From: Microvirga sp. BSC39
GTDB taxonomy: Bacteria > Pseudomonadota > Alphaproteobacteria > Rhizobiales > Beijerinckiaceae
Assembly: GCF_000739015.1 (NCBI RefSeq)
Contig: NZ_JPUG01000066.1
Coordinates: 20,989-84,988 of the forward strand
DNA: 64,000 nt
Reading direction: 5' to 3'
In this document: piece after piece, positions 26,243-35,084 of the stretch
How the letters are laid out: the number at the start of each line of letters is the position of its first letter
How positions within the stretch are numbered: the stretch's first letter is position 1
Position numbers and translations under genes: made by a program
Notes under the pieces: model-generated
Seen by the model: the letters and a program-made list of their open reading frames with translations, nothing else
Told to the model about the DNA's origin: nothing
The model's database searches: none

Positions 26243-26656
26243 ATGCGCAAGTTCATGACAGCCTTGCTGGGTGTGGCCATGTTTGCCCCGGTCATCCCGG
26301 CCAGCGCAACCCCCGTTCAGACACGCCCCCTGCCCCGAGTCGAGCAAGCCTACCCGAACGAGGGCTATGCTCAATACTATCGTCGTGGGTACCGCCCATA
26401 CTATCGTGACCGGTACTACTACCGCCGCGACAATGGCGCTGCCGTTGCGGCGGGCGTTGCCGGCCTTGCTGCTGGCGCCCTGATCGCCGGCGCGATCGCC
26501 AGCCAAGCTCAGGCTCAGCCGGCCGCGCCGCAGCCTCCCGGCGTGGTCGATCCGCAGGTCGCGGCCTACTGCGCCCGCAAGTACCGCTCCTATGACCCCG
26601 CAACCGGAACCTTCCTTGCGACGAACGGAATGCGATACGTCTGCACCTACCCGTAA
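26243..26656 (+). CDS. BA14K-family exported protein
   Basis: A 137-residue envelope protein. A signal peptide (MRKFMTALLGVAMFAPVIPASA) precedes a Tyr/Arg-rich tract (about 45-65) and a hydrophobic alanine/glycine stretch (AAVAAGVAGLAAGALIAGAI). The C-terminal region, DPQVAAYCARKYRSYDPATG then TFLATNGMRYVC, is the BA14K signature first described as an immunoreactive Brucella protein with lectin-like properties. CAGGAG precedes the start. Likely outer-membrane or periplasmic and linked to the cell surface. Confidence 0.9.
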   Translation: MRKFMTALLGVAMFAPVIPASATPVQTRPLPRVEQAYPNEGYAQYYRRGYRPYYRDRYYYRRDNGAAVAAGVAGLAAGALIAGAIASQAQAQPAAPQPPGVVDPQVAAYCARKYRSYDPATGTFLATNGMRYVCTYP

Positions 26657-26829
26657 TTCTCAGCAAGACGTCTCTTCTCAAGCCCTGCGGCAGTCCCCTG
26701 CCGCAGGGCTTCTGCTTATGTCGCCCGCCTCTTATCCGTGGGCCTTTAACTCGCGGGGATATGCCTTAGAACAAGACGCAAGGCCGGCAAGATGCCCAAC
26801 ACCGAAACAGAAGGCTCAAGAACAGCTCC

Positions 26830-27105
26830 ATGGCTCAAGATTCTGACAACGGCGGAACAGTCATTCCTCCCACCGAAGCCGCTATCCTGACTTCCGGCAA
26901 CATGACGGATCTCGAGCTGATCCTTCCGGATATGGGCGACAGCGACCTGCCGGAGATTGCGATTTTTCTCGTGGCCTGCGCCATGCGCTTTCACAGCGAT
27001 CCCGACTTCGTTCAGGAGCAGTTGGAATGGCTCGTCCAGGCTCATGATGCCGAGGTGGACGAAGGGATGAAGCCGGACCAGCTGAACTCCGCCAACGACG
27101 ATTGA
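26830..27105 (+). CDS. Small acidic hypothetical protein
   Basis: A 91-residue acidic protein with a central helical region (DLPEIAIFLVACAMRFHSDPD then FVQEQLEWLVQAHD) and disordered ends. No domain is recognised. No strong ribosome site is seen, but codon usage and the lack of any better frame support it. It converges on the L,D-transpeptidase gene 25 bases away. Confidence 0.6.
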   Translation: MAQDSDNGGTVIPPTEAAILTSGNMTDLELILPDMGDSDLPEIAIFLVACAMRFHSDPDFVQEQLEWLVQAHDAEVDEGMKPDQLNSANDD

Positions 27106-27130
27106 TGGCCCGGCGCCTCAAGACGCTAGC

Positions 27131-28120
27131 CTAGTCGATGAACTCCACCGGAGTGCCCTTCTCGACCATCGCGGCCAATTCCTGAACATCCCAGTTGGTC
27201 AGCCGCACACAGCCGTGGGAGTAGGCTTTACCGACCTTCTCCGGCTCGGGCGTGCCGTGGATGCCGAACGACTCGATGGAGAGGTCGATCCAGGTGCTTC
27301 CCACGGGGTTGTTCGGTCCCGGCTTGATCTCGAACTTCTCCTTCGCCTTCACCCCTTTGAAGGCGTAATCCGGGTTGTAGGTGTAGTTCGGGTTCGGTGC
27401 GACGGCTCGAACCGTATGGGACCCTTTGGGAGCAGGCTTCTCCTCGCTGCCGATGGAAGCCGGGTAGACCGCCATCACGGCACCATCCTTGGATAGGACG
27501 CGCAGGATACGCTCGCTCTTGACGATTTCGATCTTGGCCACCTTCTCCTTCGGCTTCCCGGGATCGGGTTTCGCATCCACATTGGCCACAATGATGATCG
27601 TCCCCGCCTTGTCGAAGGATTTGTCGGGGTTCAGGGCCTTGAGCAGGTCCAGGTCCATATGGAACTTCTCAGCCAGCAACTCCTCCGGGCTCGAATAGCC
27701 AAGCCGGTCGAGTTCTGCCTGCTCCTCCATCTTGTCGGGGATTTTGACGAAGGGGCCTTTCACGTCGTTGTCGGTGATGGTGTATTCGCTCAGCACCGGC
27801 TCAGCGGATGTTTCGGTGAGCTTTCTCCACACCTCTTCGTCGAGCGCTCCGTCCGGTTTGAGCTCATTGGTCTTCTGGAAGATCTTGAGCGCGTTCTGAA
27901 GGTTCTCGCCGTTGTGTCCGTCGATGACGCCGGGCGAGAATCGCGCCCGGTCGAGCAGGACTTGAGCTTTGACCAGAGCCGGATCGATCTCCTTGCCCTT
28001 GTCGCTCTTGGGCGCCCATTCGGCACCGTTCACCGCTTCCAGATTCAGCCCCTGAGGCGCAGCCAGAGCAGGTCCAAGGACGCTCAGAAATCCGAGAGCA
28101 GCATAAGCAGTCAACTTCAT
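27131..28120 (-). CDS. L,D-transpeptidase (YkuD) with peptidoglycan-binding domain
   Basis: A 329-residue periplasmic enzyme that forms 3-3 crosslinks in peptidoglycan or attaches proteins to it. After a signal peptide (MKLTAYAALGFLSVLGPALA), about residues 45-105 form a PG_binding_1 helical domain (VLLDRARFSPGVIDGHNGEN). A LysM-like middle part follows (FHMDLDLLKALNPDKSF), and the C-terminal YkuD domain carries FGIHGTPEPEKVGKAYSHGC, with catalytic Cys304 and the HGT and SHGC residues intact. GGAG precedes the start. In Hyphomicrobiales many such enzymes support polar growth. The extensin-like gene lies directly upstream. Confidence 0.93.
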   Translation of the reverse strand: MKLTAYAALGFLSVLGPALAAPQGLNLEAVNGAEWAPKSDKGKEIDPALVKAQVLLDRARFSPGVIDGHNGENLQNALKIFQKTNELKPDGALDEEVWRKLTETSAEPVLSEYTITDNDVKGPFVKIPDKMEEQAELDRLGYSSPEELLAEKFHMDLDLLKALNPDKSFDKAGTIIIVANVDAKPDPGKPKEKVAKIEIVKSERILRVLSKDGAVMAVYPASIGSEEKPAPKGSHTVRAVAPNPNYTYNPDYAFKGVKAKEKFEIKPGPNNPVGSTWIDLSIESFGIHGTPEPEKVGKAYSHGCVRLTNWDVQELAAMVEKGTPVEFID

Positions 28121-28183
28121 GGGAGACTCCACCGACGATGTCATGAACGACAAAGCCCGGATCGCCCTCCCTGTTCCCGCGAT

Positions 28184-28924
28184 CTACTGGCAGATCCGAT
28201 AGTCTCCCTTGCGCTCGCGCAGATCGAGGTGGAGGTGATCACCGTGAGCAGCGTCGGATCCGGGGCCGAGCACCGTATTGAAGATGGGACAGGCAGCCTT
28301 CTGGATCGCAGACTGAAAAGTCGCTTCCGGCGAGTTTTCGGACTGTGCGGCGATCGTCAGCGGAGAGCGCTTTGCAAACTCAAATCCCATGATGTCGACT
28401 CCATTGCCGAGAGCATGCTCGCTGAGCTTGGCCCCGTTGCGCTGGTCCCGGCATTGATAGGATGTTCCGATAAGAACCTTCGTCGGGGCGCTCTGGAACT
28501 GACGCTCTGCCTCGGGAGCAACCACCTCGCTCATCCAGCGCGCGAGGCTCTCGGCCACCGGACACGCCATGAGCGACGCGGGGGCAACCTCGATGCCGTT
28601 GGACAGAGACGACAGGAGAACGGGGTTCTCGATGCTGCACCGTCCCTCCTGCACGGGAGGCCGCTTCTCGAAGCGCAATCCCAGCTTGGAAAGCCTCTCG
28701 AGACAGGCGCCATGGGCGCTGTTCTCGTCGGCCGTCTTTTCGGCAGGCACCTCGGTTGAGGGCGGGCCGTCAGAGCCGGGCTCGGGTTCGGGCATCTCCG
28801 GCCGGTCGGGACGCGGTGGCGGCAGCGGCGCTGTCGGTGCCTGCGCCCAGGCGGCCGACGTCAGCATCAGCAGCACAACCATGCTGGCGCTCATTCGCCT
28901 TGCCCTGCGGCCCCGAAGGTTCAT
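28184..28924 (-). CDS. Extensin-like family protein
   Basis: A 246-residue exported protein with a signal peptide, a proline-rich linker (PLPPPRPDRPEMPEPEPGSD) and a C-terminal extensin-like domain (about 85-246). Visible are CLERLSKLGLRFEK, a CSIENPVLLSS segment, SYQCRDQRNGAKLSEHALGN, GVDIMGF and the closing HGDHLHLDL motif. Residues SEHALGNGVDI and HGDHLHLD resemble metal-dependent peptidase-like (VanY/MepA-type) sites, so a peptidoglycan hydrolase role is plausible but not established. GGAG precedes the start. Being 63 bases before the L,D-transpeptidase on the same strand suggests a cell-wall unit. Confidence 0.88.
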   Translation of the reverse strand: MNLRGRRARRMSASMVVLLMLTSAAWAQAPTAPLPPPRPDRPEMPEPEPGSDGPPSTEVPAEKTADENSAHGACLERLSKLGLRFEKRPPVQEGRCSIENPVLLSSLSNGIEVAPASLMACPVAESLARWMSEVVAPEAERQFQSAPTKVLIGTSYQCRDQRNGAKLSEHALGNGVDIMGFEFAKRSPLTIAAQSENSPEATFQSAIQKAACPIFNTVLGPGSDAAHGDHLHLDLRERKGDYRICQ

Positions 28925-29056
28925 CGCAACTCCGATCTTTTCGCCTCTCACTCCTATAACCCTCATGCGCCGAGCTTGAGTTCCCGCTCAGCCTTCTGCG
29001 CGCCTTGTTCTCCTGACGGGACGCACCAAAATCCTATGAGGATTCGAGGTCCCAGC

Positions 29057-29590
29057 ATGAGGGCGTCCCCAGGGATGAATACCGGTTCGGACAAGAGTCT
29101 GGCGATGGTCTCGGTATTGACCCAGGAGCATGAAAGCTCCTGCACGAAACGTGTCGCAGAACTTGAGGCGCGCATTGCCCGACTTCAGGCGGAACTTCAG
29201 GAAGCCGAGACCGAGCTCGAGCGGGAAAAGACCCGCCTGCCCGCACCCGGCGACTTCGTCCGCTGTCCTCTGACGAATTTCTTCGGGCGCGTGACGAAGA
29301 TCACCCCGCGGCCTCACGGCCGCCCCTGGATCGAGATCGTTCCCTATCTCGGTCCCGACCTGCCCGGTCATTCGACCATGGATCTCTTCGACAGCTGGGA
29401 ACTGATCGATCCTCCCTCGAAAGAGGCAGCGGCACAAGGCGAAGCCAGCGAGCTCCCGAAGCTCCCGATCATCGCTCCCTTCATGCCGGTCGCCAGGCTG
29501 ATGCACAGCCCGGCACCTGCAGAGGACGAGATCGAAGTGTCGCTCCAAAGGCTCTGGTCTCCTGCCAGGGATGTTTCATCCCAGTCCTGA
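29057..29590 (+). CDS. Hypothetical protein with coiled coil and SH3-like segment
   Basis: A 177-residue protein. Residues about 25-60 (ELEARIARLQAELQEAETEL) form a strong coiled coil, followed by a compact beta segment PGDFVRCPLTNFFGRVTKIT and PWIEIVPYLGPDLPGH, and a low-complexity C-terminus. No family is recognised. The start is uncertain: ATGs at 29036, 29057 and 29078 are in frame; 29057 has GAGG at suitable distance. It precedes the CDC48-like gene by about 170 bases on the same strand, so may be linked to it. Confidence 0.65.
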   Translation: MRASPGMNTGSDKSLAMVSVLTQEHESSCTKRVAELEARIARLQAELQEAETELEREKTRLPAPGDFVRCPLTNFFGRVTKITPRPHGRPWIEIVPYLGPDLPGHSTMDLFDSWELIDPPSKEAAAQGEASELPKLPIIAPFMPVARLMHSPAPAEDEIEVSLQRLWSPARDVSSQS

Positions 29591-29761
29591 GCCCCCGGGG
29601 AATCTGCAACATTTCCACGCATCTCGCGTTTGCCCTCCGGCATCGCTGCCCGACGTGCCAGCGAAGCCCCCACCGCATGGCACTCGGAAGAGCTGAGCTC
29701 CTGGCCCCTTCCCTGCATCTGCCATCGCATGAGCGACCACTCGAACGATGGGACGACAGCC

Positions 29762-32038
29762 ATGGCAGAGGACGGGCAGAATGTACGGCTCCAGGTCGCG
29801 AATGCCCGACCGGACGATTCCGGGCGTGGCATCGCGCGCATGAGCCGGCAGGCCCTGGCGGAAATCGGCGTTCAGGAAGGCCAAGCCATCGAGATCATCG
29901 GAAAGCGCCATACCACTGCCATTGCGGTCACGCCCTATGCCGAGGATGAGGGCCTCAACATCGTGCGCCTCGACGGTCTGCAACGCGTGAACGCGGGTGT
30001 CGGCAGCGGCGATCATGTGGAGGTGAAGCGAGCCGATGTCCGCCCTGCAACCCGCGTCGTGCTGGCGCCGGCCCAGAAGGGCCTGCGCCTGCAGGGGTCC
30101 GGCGATGCGCTGAAGCGCACCTTCTATCAGCGTCCCCTCACGGCCGGCGACGTGATCTCGACCTCCGTGTACTCGCAGCGATCGGCGGATCCGCGCCTGC
30201 CGGAGGAGTTGCGCGGCATGCTCAACATCCCGGCCTACGGCCTGCAGGAGATCCGCCTCGTCGTCGTCACCACTCTACCGCGCGGCATCGTGCATGTGAC
30301 GGCGGAAACCGAGATCGAGCTCCGCCCGCAATTCGAGGAGCCACGGGAAGCCCGCCGCGCCGACGTCACCTATGACGATATCGGCGGCCTCGGCAACACG
30401 GTCGATCAGCTCCGCGAGATGGTGGAGCTGCCGCTCCGACATCCCGAACTGTTCCAGCGCCTCGGCATCGACCCGCCGAAGGGCGTGCTGCTCTACGGCC
30501 CGCCCGGCACCGGCAAGACCCGGCTGGCGCGGGCCGTCGCGAACGAGACCGAGGCGCAGTTTTACCATATCGCCGGCCCCGAAATCATGGGCCGTCATTA
30601 CGGCGAGTCGGAGCAGCGGCTGCGGCAGGTGTTTCAGGAAGCGCAGCAGAATGTACCGGCAATCATCTTCATCGACGAGATCGACAGTATCGCGCCCAAA
30701 CGCGAGGAAGTGACCGGCGAGGTCGAGCGGCGTATCGTGGCGCAGCTTCTCACCCTCATGGACGGATTGGAGCCGCGCCAGAACATCGTGGTGATCGGCG
30801 CCACGAACCGGCGCGAGGCCATCGACGAGGCCCTACGACGCCCGGGCCGGTTCGACCGCGAAATCGTCATCGGGGTTCCGGACGAGCCGGGCCGCCGTGA
30901 GATCCTGGGCATTCACACCCGCGGCATGCCCTTGGCTGAGGATGTCGATCTCGCGGAGGTCGCCCGCACGACTTACGGCTTCGTCGGGGCCGATCTGGCG
31001 GCGCTCTCCCGCGAGGCGGCGATGGATTCGCTGAGGCGCATTCTGCCCGGCATCAATCTGCGGGACGGCATCCCGTCCAACGTGCTGGAGAGCCTTCAGG
31101 TCAACCGGCAGGATTTCCTGAACGCGATGAAGCGCGTCCAGCCGTCCGCCCTGCGCGAGATCATGATCCAGGTGCCCAACGTCACCTGGGACGATATCGG
31201 GGGCGTCGAAGAGGCCCGGACACGTCTGCGTGAGGGTGTCGAACTTCCCCTCAAGAGCCCGGAATCATTCCGCCGTCTCGGGATCCGACCCGCCAAGGGC
31301 TTCCTGCTCTTCGGCCCGCCTGGAACCGGCAAGACCCTGCTGGCGAAAGCGGTCGCCCGTGAGGCCCAGGCCAATTTCGTCGCGACGAAATCCTCCGACC
31401 TCCTGTCGAAATGGTACGGCGAGTCCGAGCAGCAGGTGTCGCGGCTCTTTGCCCGCGCCCGCCAAGTTGCCCCGACGGTCATCTTCATCGACGAGATCGA
31501 CTCCCTTGCTCCCGTTCGCGGCGGCGGGCTCGGCGAGCCCGCCGTTACCGAGCGGGTGGTCAACACGATTCTGGCCGAGATGGACGGCCTCGAGGAACTG
31601 CAAGGCGTCGTCGTGCTGGCGGCGACGAACAGGCCCAATCTCATCGACCCTGCCCTGCTGCGGCCCGGCCGCTTCGACGAGCTGATCTATGTGCCGGTTC
31701 CCGATGCCAAGGGCCGGCGCCATATTCTCGGCATCCACACCAAGACGATGCCGCTCGGGCCCGACGTCGATCTGGATACGATTGCCGAACGGACCGAGCG
31801 ATATACGGGAGCCGATCTCGAAGACCTGACCCGCCGGGCCGGCCTCCTCGCATTGCGGGAGTCGCTTCAAGCGCAGAGCGTGACCATGGCGCATTTCGAG
31901 CAATCCCTGCGCGAAACCCGCCCCTCCGTCACGCCTGAAATGGAGCGCGAATATGAGGAACTAGTCGGCACCCTCAAGCAGACGGGACCGCAGCGCCAAC
32001 CCATCGGTTTCCTGCCCTTCAGGCAGGCTGCCGAGTAG
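29762..32038 (+). CDS. CDC48/VAT-family tandem AAA ATPase
   Basis: A 758-residue protein unfoldase. The N-domain (about 1-190) shows the CDC48 double-psi barrel start (RLQVANARPDDSGRGIARMS). Two AAA modules follow. D1 has Walker A GPPGTGKTR (about 246), Walker B IIFIDEIDSI and arginine-finger RRPGRFDRE. D2 has GPPGTGKTL (about 518), VIFIDEIDSL and LLRPGRFDEL. Both have pore-loop regions and intact catalytic glutamates, so both should hydrolyse ATP. The C-terminus ends PFRQAAE, without the hydrophobic-Tyr-X tail that docks archaeal VAT to proteasomes. An alternative start at 29729 adds 11 residues. The family is typical of archaea and eukaryotes and patchy in bacteria, though it recurs in Hyphomicrobiales. 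Confidence 0.94.
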   Translation: MAEDGQNVRLQVANARPDDSGRGIARMSRQALAEIGVQEGQAIEIIGKRHTTAIAVTPYAEDEGLNIVRLDGLQRVNAGVGSGDHVEVKRADVRPATRVVLAPAQKGLRLQGSGDALKRTFYQRPLTAGDVISTSVYSQRSADPRLPEELRGMLNIPAYGLQEIRLVVVTTLPRGIVHVTAETEIELRPQFEEPREARRADVTYDDIGGLGNTVDQLREMVELPLRHPELFQRLGIDPPKGVLLYGPPGTGKTRLARAVANETEAQFYHIAGPEIMGRHYGESEQRLRQVFQEAQQNVPAIIFIDEIDSIAPKREEVTGEVERRIVAQLLTLMDGLEPRQNIVVIGATNRREAIDEALRRPGRFDREIVIGVPDEPGRREILGIHTRGMPLAEDVDLAEVARTTYGFVGADLAALSREAAMDSLRRILPGINLRDGIPSNVLESLQVNRQDFLNAMKRVQPSALREIMIQVPNVTWDDIGGVEEARTRLREGVELPLKSPESFRRLGIRPAKGFLLFGPPGTGKTLLAKAVAREAQANFVATKSSDLLSKWYGESEQQVSRLFARARQVAPTVIFIDEIDSLAPVRGGGLGEPAVTERVVNTILAEMDGLEELQGVVVLAATNRPNLIDPALLRPGRFDELIYVPVPDAKGRRHILGIHTKTMPLGPDVDLDTIAERTERYTGADLEDLTRRAGLLALRESLQAQSVTMAHFEQSLRETRPSVTPEMEREYEELVGTLKQTGPQRQPIGFLPFRQAAE

Positions 32039-32111
32039 ACCGGGTTCAGAGAAAGAATGGCTCATGAGATTGTGCTCGTGAGCCACTTCTCTTGTAAGGC
32101 AGGCAAAGAAA

Positions 32112-32137
32112 AGGCGCGGACCCGAAGGTCCGCGCCT
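32112..32137. terminator. Terminator after the CDC48-like gene
   Basis: AGGCGCGGACC / GGTCCGCGCCT with a CGAA loop, preceded by AAAGAA and followed by CTTTCT. Strong hairpin that also serves the convergent gene at 32159. Confidence 0.9.
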
Positions 32138-32158
32138 CTTTCTAAGAAGATGCAAGAC

Positions 32159-32596
32159 TTACCGGACGCAAGCCACTGGAACACGGGTGTTGGAGACCGG
32201 ATCCAGAACCGTGCGGCAGGGCACGCCATTCACCGTGCGGATCTCGTGCGGAGCCGCATAGGGGAACGGCGAAGCCGGGGTGCCCGACACAGGAGCGCCC
32301 ATCATAGGGCCAACCGGGGCGGGAGCGATGCTGCCCGTCGCGATGACGTCAGTGCCCATGGCCATGGGAGCAGCCGAAACGCCTGCCACCGGACCGGCGC
32401 AGGCCACCGGAATTCGAGACTTCGAAGTTTGGTCGTAGACGGTGCGGCACGGCACGCCGTTGATCCAGCGGATCTCATGCGGAGCCGCGTAGGGGAACGG
32501 AGAGTTCGGCGTTCCGGAAGCCGGCTGTGCGACGGCAGTGCCAATCCCGGAAAGGGCCATCAGGCCGGCGCCAGCAATGAGTGCGATCCTCTTCAT
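32159..32596 (-). CDS. Small exported protein made of a duplicated 40-residue module
   Basis: A 145-residue protein with a signal peptide (MKRIALIAGAGLMALSGIGTAVA) and two copies of the same module: SGTPNSPFPYAAPHEIRWIN then GVPCRTV...RIPVAC (about 27-67), and SGTPASPFPYAAPHEIRTVN then GVPCRTV...RVPVAC (about 104-144), joined by an Ala/Pro/Met-rich linker. Each copy has two cysteines, likely one disulfide each. No named domain is recognised. CAGGAG precedes the start, and an EcfG-like promoter motif lies 55 bases upstream, suggesting stress induction. Confidence 0.82.
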   Translation of the reverse strand: MKRIALIAGAGLMALSGIGTAVAQPASGTPNSPFPYAAPHEIRWINGVPCRTVYDQTSKSRIPVACAGPVAGVSAAPMAMGTDVIATGSIAPAPVGPMMGAPVSGTPASPFPYAAPHEIRTVNGVPCRTVLDPVSNTRVPVACVR

Positions 32597-32651
32597 AGAA
32601 GTCTCCTGTGCTTGGTTTAGGCATGGCTTCTCGCCATAAGAACACAGGCTT

Positions 32652-32676
32652 AACGCGCTCGGGCCGAATGGTTTCC
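32652..32676 (-). promoter_or_regulatory. EcfG-like promoter candidate for the 32596 gene
   Basis: On the minus strand GGAAA, 16 bases, then CGTTAA: one mismatch from GGAAC-N16-CGTT. It lies 55 bases before the start of the duplicated-module gene. Confidence 0.5.
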
Positions 32677-33090
32677 GAGAGTAATAGATGCCCACAGAGT
32701 TGTGATGAGCAGGGAGTATAAGGCCAAGTTGGGTATTGCTAAGCCTATAGACCATATATCGTAGTCACATCAGCGGTTGAACCTGTACATGTCAGCACAG
32801 CATTGTCTTCGTAATATTTAGTCATTCTAAACTGCGCTAATCGAAATCTACGTATATAGCCAAAAAGCAGAGCTTTATTCCCGCGCTATCGCAATTGTCG
32901 GTAGCAGATCGCGCACGGGAATGGCGCAACCCGCATGCTCCCGCGTGAGCACGCCCTTGCTCTTACCGCGCCTCACGCGCTCCGCTCCTCGAAGCCAGAC
33001 AATGTCCACTCGCGACGCCTACAAGGCCGATCAGGAGGACGATCCTGCCGCCCCTGCTCGGCTCTCGAGAGCTTGGACTGCGCTTCCGCT
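32677..33090. other. Intergenic region, no gene seen
   Basis: About 410 bases between the duplicated-module gene and the end of the ABC operon. The left 200 bases are AT-rich (32700-32890); the right part is GC-rich. Frames crossing it on the plus strand are shadows of the ABC gene. No terminator hairpin with a U-tract is evident for the operon. Confidence 0.5.
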
Positions 33091-34095
33091 CTATGCTGCA
33101 GCATCCACCGCCAAGCGCCCTTCATGGATGGCGTGGCAGGCGACGCCTCCGAGGAGCGGCGGAATTTCAGCCCGGCAGCGCTCGTTGGCAAAGGGGCAGC
33201 GCGGGTTGAAGGTGCAGCCAGTCGGCGGGCTGATCGGGTTCGGGATCTCGCCGCTCACTGGAATGCGCTGGCGCCCGGTCATACCTACATCCGGCACCGC
33301 ATCCAGCAGCATTCGGGTATACGGATGCTTCGGCTGCGCGAAGAGCTCGCGCCCGTTGGAGATCTCGACGATGCGGCCGAGATACATCACGCCGATCCGG
33401 CTCGCCATATGGCGCACAACGGCAAGGTTGTGGCTGATGAGCAGGTAGGTCAGGCCGAGGCGATCCTGCAGGTCGCGCATGAGATTCAGGATCTGCGCCT
33501 GCACGGATACGTCGAGTGCGGATGTCGGCTCGTCGCAGACGATGAACTCCGCATTCGACGCAAGCGCACGCGCAATGGCGACGCGCTGGCGCTGGCCGCC
33601 GGAGAACTCGTGCGGATACTTCTTGCCGTCAGCCGGATGAAGCCCAACCAGCGTCAGCAGCTCGCCCACCCGCGCCTCGATCTCCTTCTCCCGCTCGATC
33701 AGCCGGAAGGCTCGGATCGGCTCGGCGACGATGCGGTCCACCTGCCAGCGGGGATTGAGGCTGGCATAGGGGTCCTGGAAGATCATCTGGATGCGCCGCC
33801 GCAGGCGCTGGCGCTCGGCCAGAGCAGCCCTGCTCGACATGGAGACGCCGTCGATCACCACCTCGCCGTTTGTCGGCGGCAGCAATCCCACCACCATGCG
33901 CGCGACCGTCGACTTGCCCGAGCCGGACTCGCCGACGAGCGCGAAGGTCTCGCCCTTGGCAATGGAGAAGGAGACGCCGTCGACCGCCTTGAGGTACTGC
34001 TTCTCGCCGCCTTCAAGCACCCGGTTGAGCCAGGGCTTGGAGACGTCGAACTCACGACGCAGGTCTTTGACTTCGACATAGGAACGCTCGGTCAC
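33091..34095 (-). CDS. Peptide-type ABC transporter ATP-binding protein (DppF/OppF-like)
   Basis: A 334-residue cytoplasmic ATPase energising the importer. It has Walker A GESGSGKST, signature SGGQRQR, Walker B EFIVCDEPTSALD and the C-terminal oligopeptide/dipeptide transporter extension (GCTFNPRCPFANERC) with cysteines that bind an iron-sulfur cluster in some homologues. The GTG start overlaps the stop of the DppD-like gene by four bases (GTGA). It is the last gene of the operon. Confidence 0.94.
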   Translation of the reverse strand: MTERSYVEVKDLRREFDVSKPWLNRVLEGGEKQYLKAVDGVSFSIAKGETFALVGESGSGKSTVARMVVGLLPPTNGEVVIDGVSMSSRAALAERQRLRRRIQMIFQDPYASLNPRWQVDRIVAEPIRAFRLIEREKEIEARVGELLTLVGLHPADGKKYPHEFSGGQRQRVAIARALASNAEFIVCDEPTSALDVSVQAQILNLMRDLQDRLGLTYLLISHNLAVVRHMASRIGVMYLGRIVEISNGRELFAQPKHPYTRMLLDAVPDVGMTGRQRIPVSGEIPNPISPPTGCTFNPRCPFANERCRAEIPPLLGGVACHAIHEGRLAVDAAA

Positions 34096-35084
34096 GCGAC
34101 GGCCTCCGATCGGGCGGAAGATTCATCATAGAGATGGCAGGCAACCCGGTGCTCGCTGTGCTGGATCGGTTCCGGCCGCTCAACCCGGCAGCGGTCGAAC
34201 ACATAAGGGCAGCGCGGATTGAACGGGCAGCCGGGCGGAATGGCCGAGAGGCGCGGCATCGAGCCCGGAATCTGCACGAGCCGGTCCGTCTCGCTCTCGA
34301 GCGACGGGATCGCTCCCATGAGCCCCTTGGCATAAGGATGAAGCGGGTTCTGCACCACGTCCCGCACGGGACCGATCTCGGCGATGCGGCCCGCATACAT
34401 CACGGCCACGCGGTCGGCGGTCTCGGCGATCACGCCCATGTCGTGCGTGACCAGCATGATGGCCGTGCCGTGCTCGCGCCCGAGGCGCTTCAGGAGCGAG
34501 ATGATCTGCGCCTGCACGGAGACATCCAGAGCCGTCGTCGGTTCGTCGGCGATGATGAGCTCCGGCTCGGCGCACAGGGCGAGCGCGATCACCACGCGCT
34601 GGCGCATGCCGCCGGAGAACTCGTGCGGATAGCTGTCGATTCGCCTCTCGGGCGCCGGGATACCGACTTCCGCGAGAAGATCGATAGCACGTTTGCGCGC
34701 CGCGCTGGCCGAGAGGTTCGTGTGGGTTCGGATGGTCTCGACGAGCTGTTCGCTGACCCGATAGAGCGGGTTCAGGCTTGTCAGAGGATCCTGGAAGATC
34801 ATGCCGATGCGCTTGCCGCGCACCCGCCGCATCTCGTCGGGCGGCAGGTTGTCGATGCGCATGCCCGACAGCAGGACCTCGCCGCCGGCGATGCGGCCGG
34901 GCGGGTCGATGAGGCCGATGACGGCGGAGCCCGTCACCGACTTGCCGGCACCGGACTCGCCGACGACGCCAAGCACCTCGCCCTTGCCGATGTCGAAGGA
35001 AATGCCGTCGATGGCCTTGAGGATGCCGCGGCGCGTGACGAATTCGACGCGCAGATCACGGACGGAGAGGACAGGCTGAGTCAT
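34092..35084 (-). CDS. Peptide-type ABC transporter ATP-binding protein (DppD/OppD-like)
   Basis: A 330-residue ATPase paired with the DppF-like one. Walker A GESGAGKS, signature FSGGMRQR, Walker B LIIADEPTTALD and the C-terminal GCPFNPRCPYVFDRC motif are present. The ATG at 35084 shares one base with the TGA of the small secreted-protein gene upstream (TGATG), a clear case of translational coupling; an earlier GTG at 35093 is also in frame. Confidence 0.94.
   Translation of the reverse strand: MTQPVLSVRDLRVEFVTRRGILKAIDGISFDIGKGEVLGVVGESGAGKSVTGSAVIGLIDPPGRIAGGEVLLSGMRIDNLPPDEMRRVRGKRIGMIFQDPLTSLNPLYRVSEQLVETIRTHTNLSASAARKRAIDLLAEVGIPAPERRIDSYPHEFSGGMRQRVVIALALCAEPELIIADEPTTALDVSVQAQIISLLKRLGREHGTAIMLVTHDMGVIAETADRVAVMYAGRIAEIGPVRDVVQNPLHPYAKGLMGAIPSLESETDRLVQIPGSMPRLSAIPPGCPFNPRCPYVFDRCRVERPEPIQHSEHRVACHLYDESSARSEAVA

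Noticed and set aside
28925..29000. EcfG-like GGAAC before the extensin-like gene
   Set aside because: The only GGTT partner is 18 bases away, outside the usual spacing; similarly the GGAAC before the DUF2141 gene (about 46396) is too close to its GGTT.
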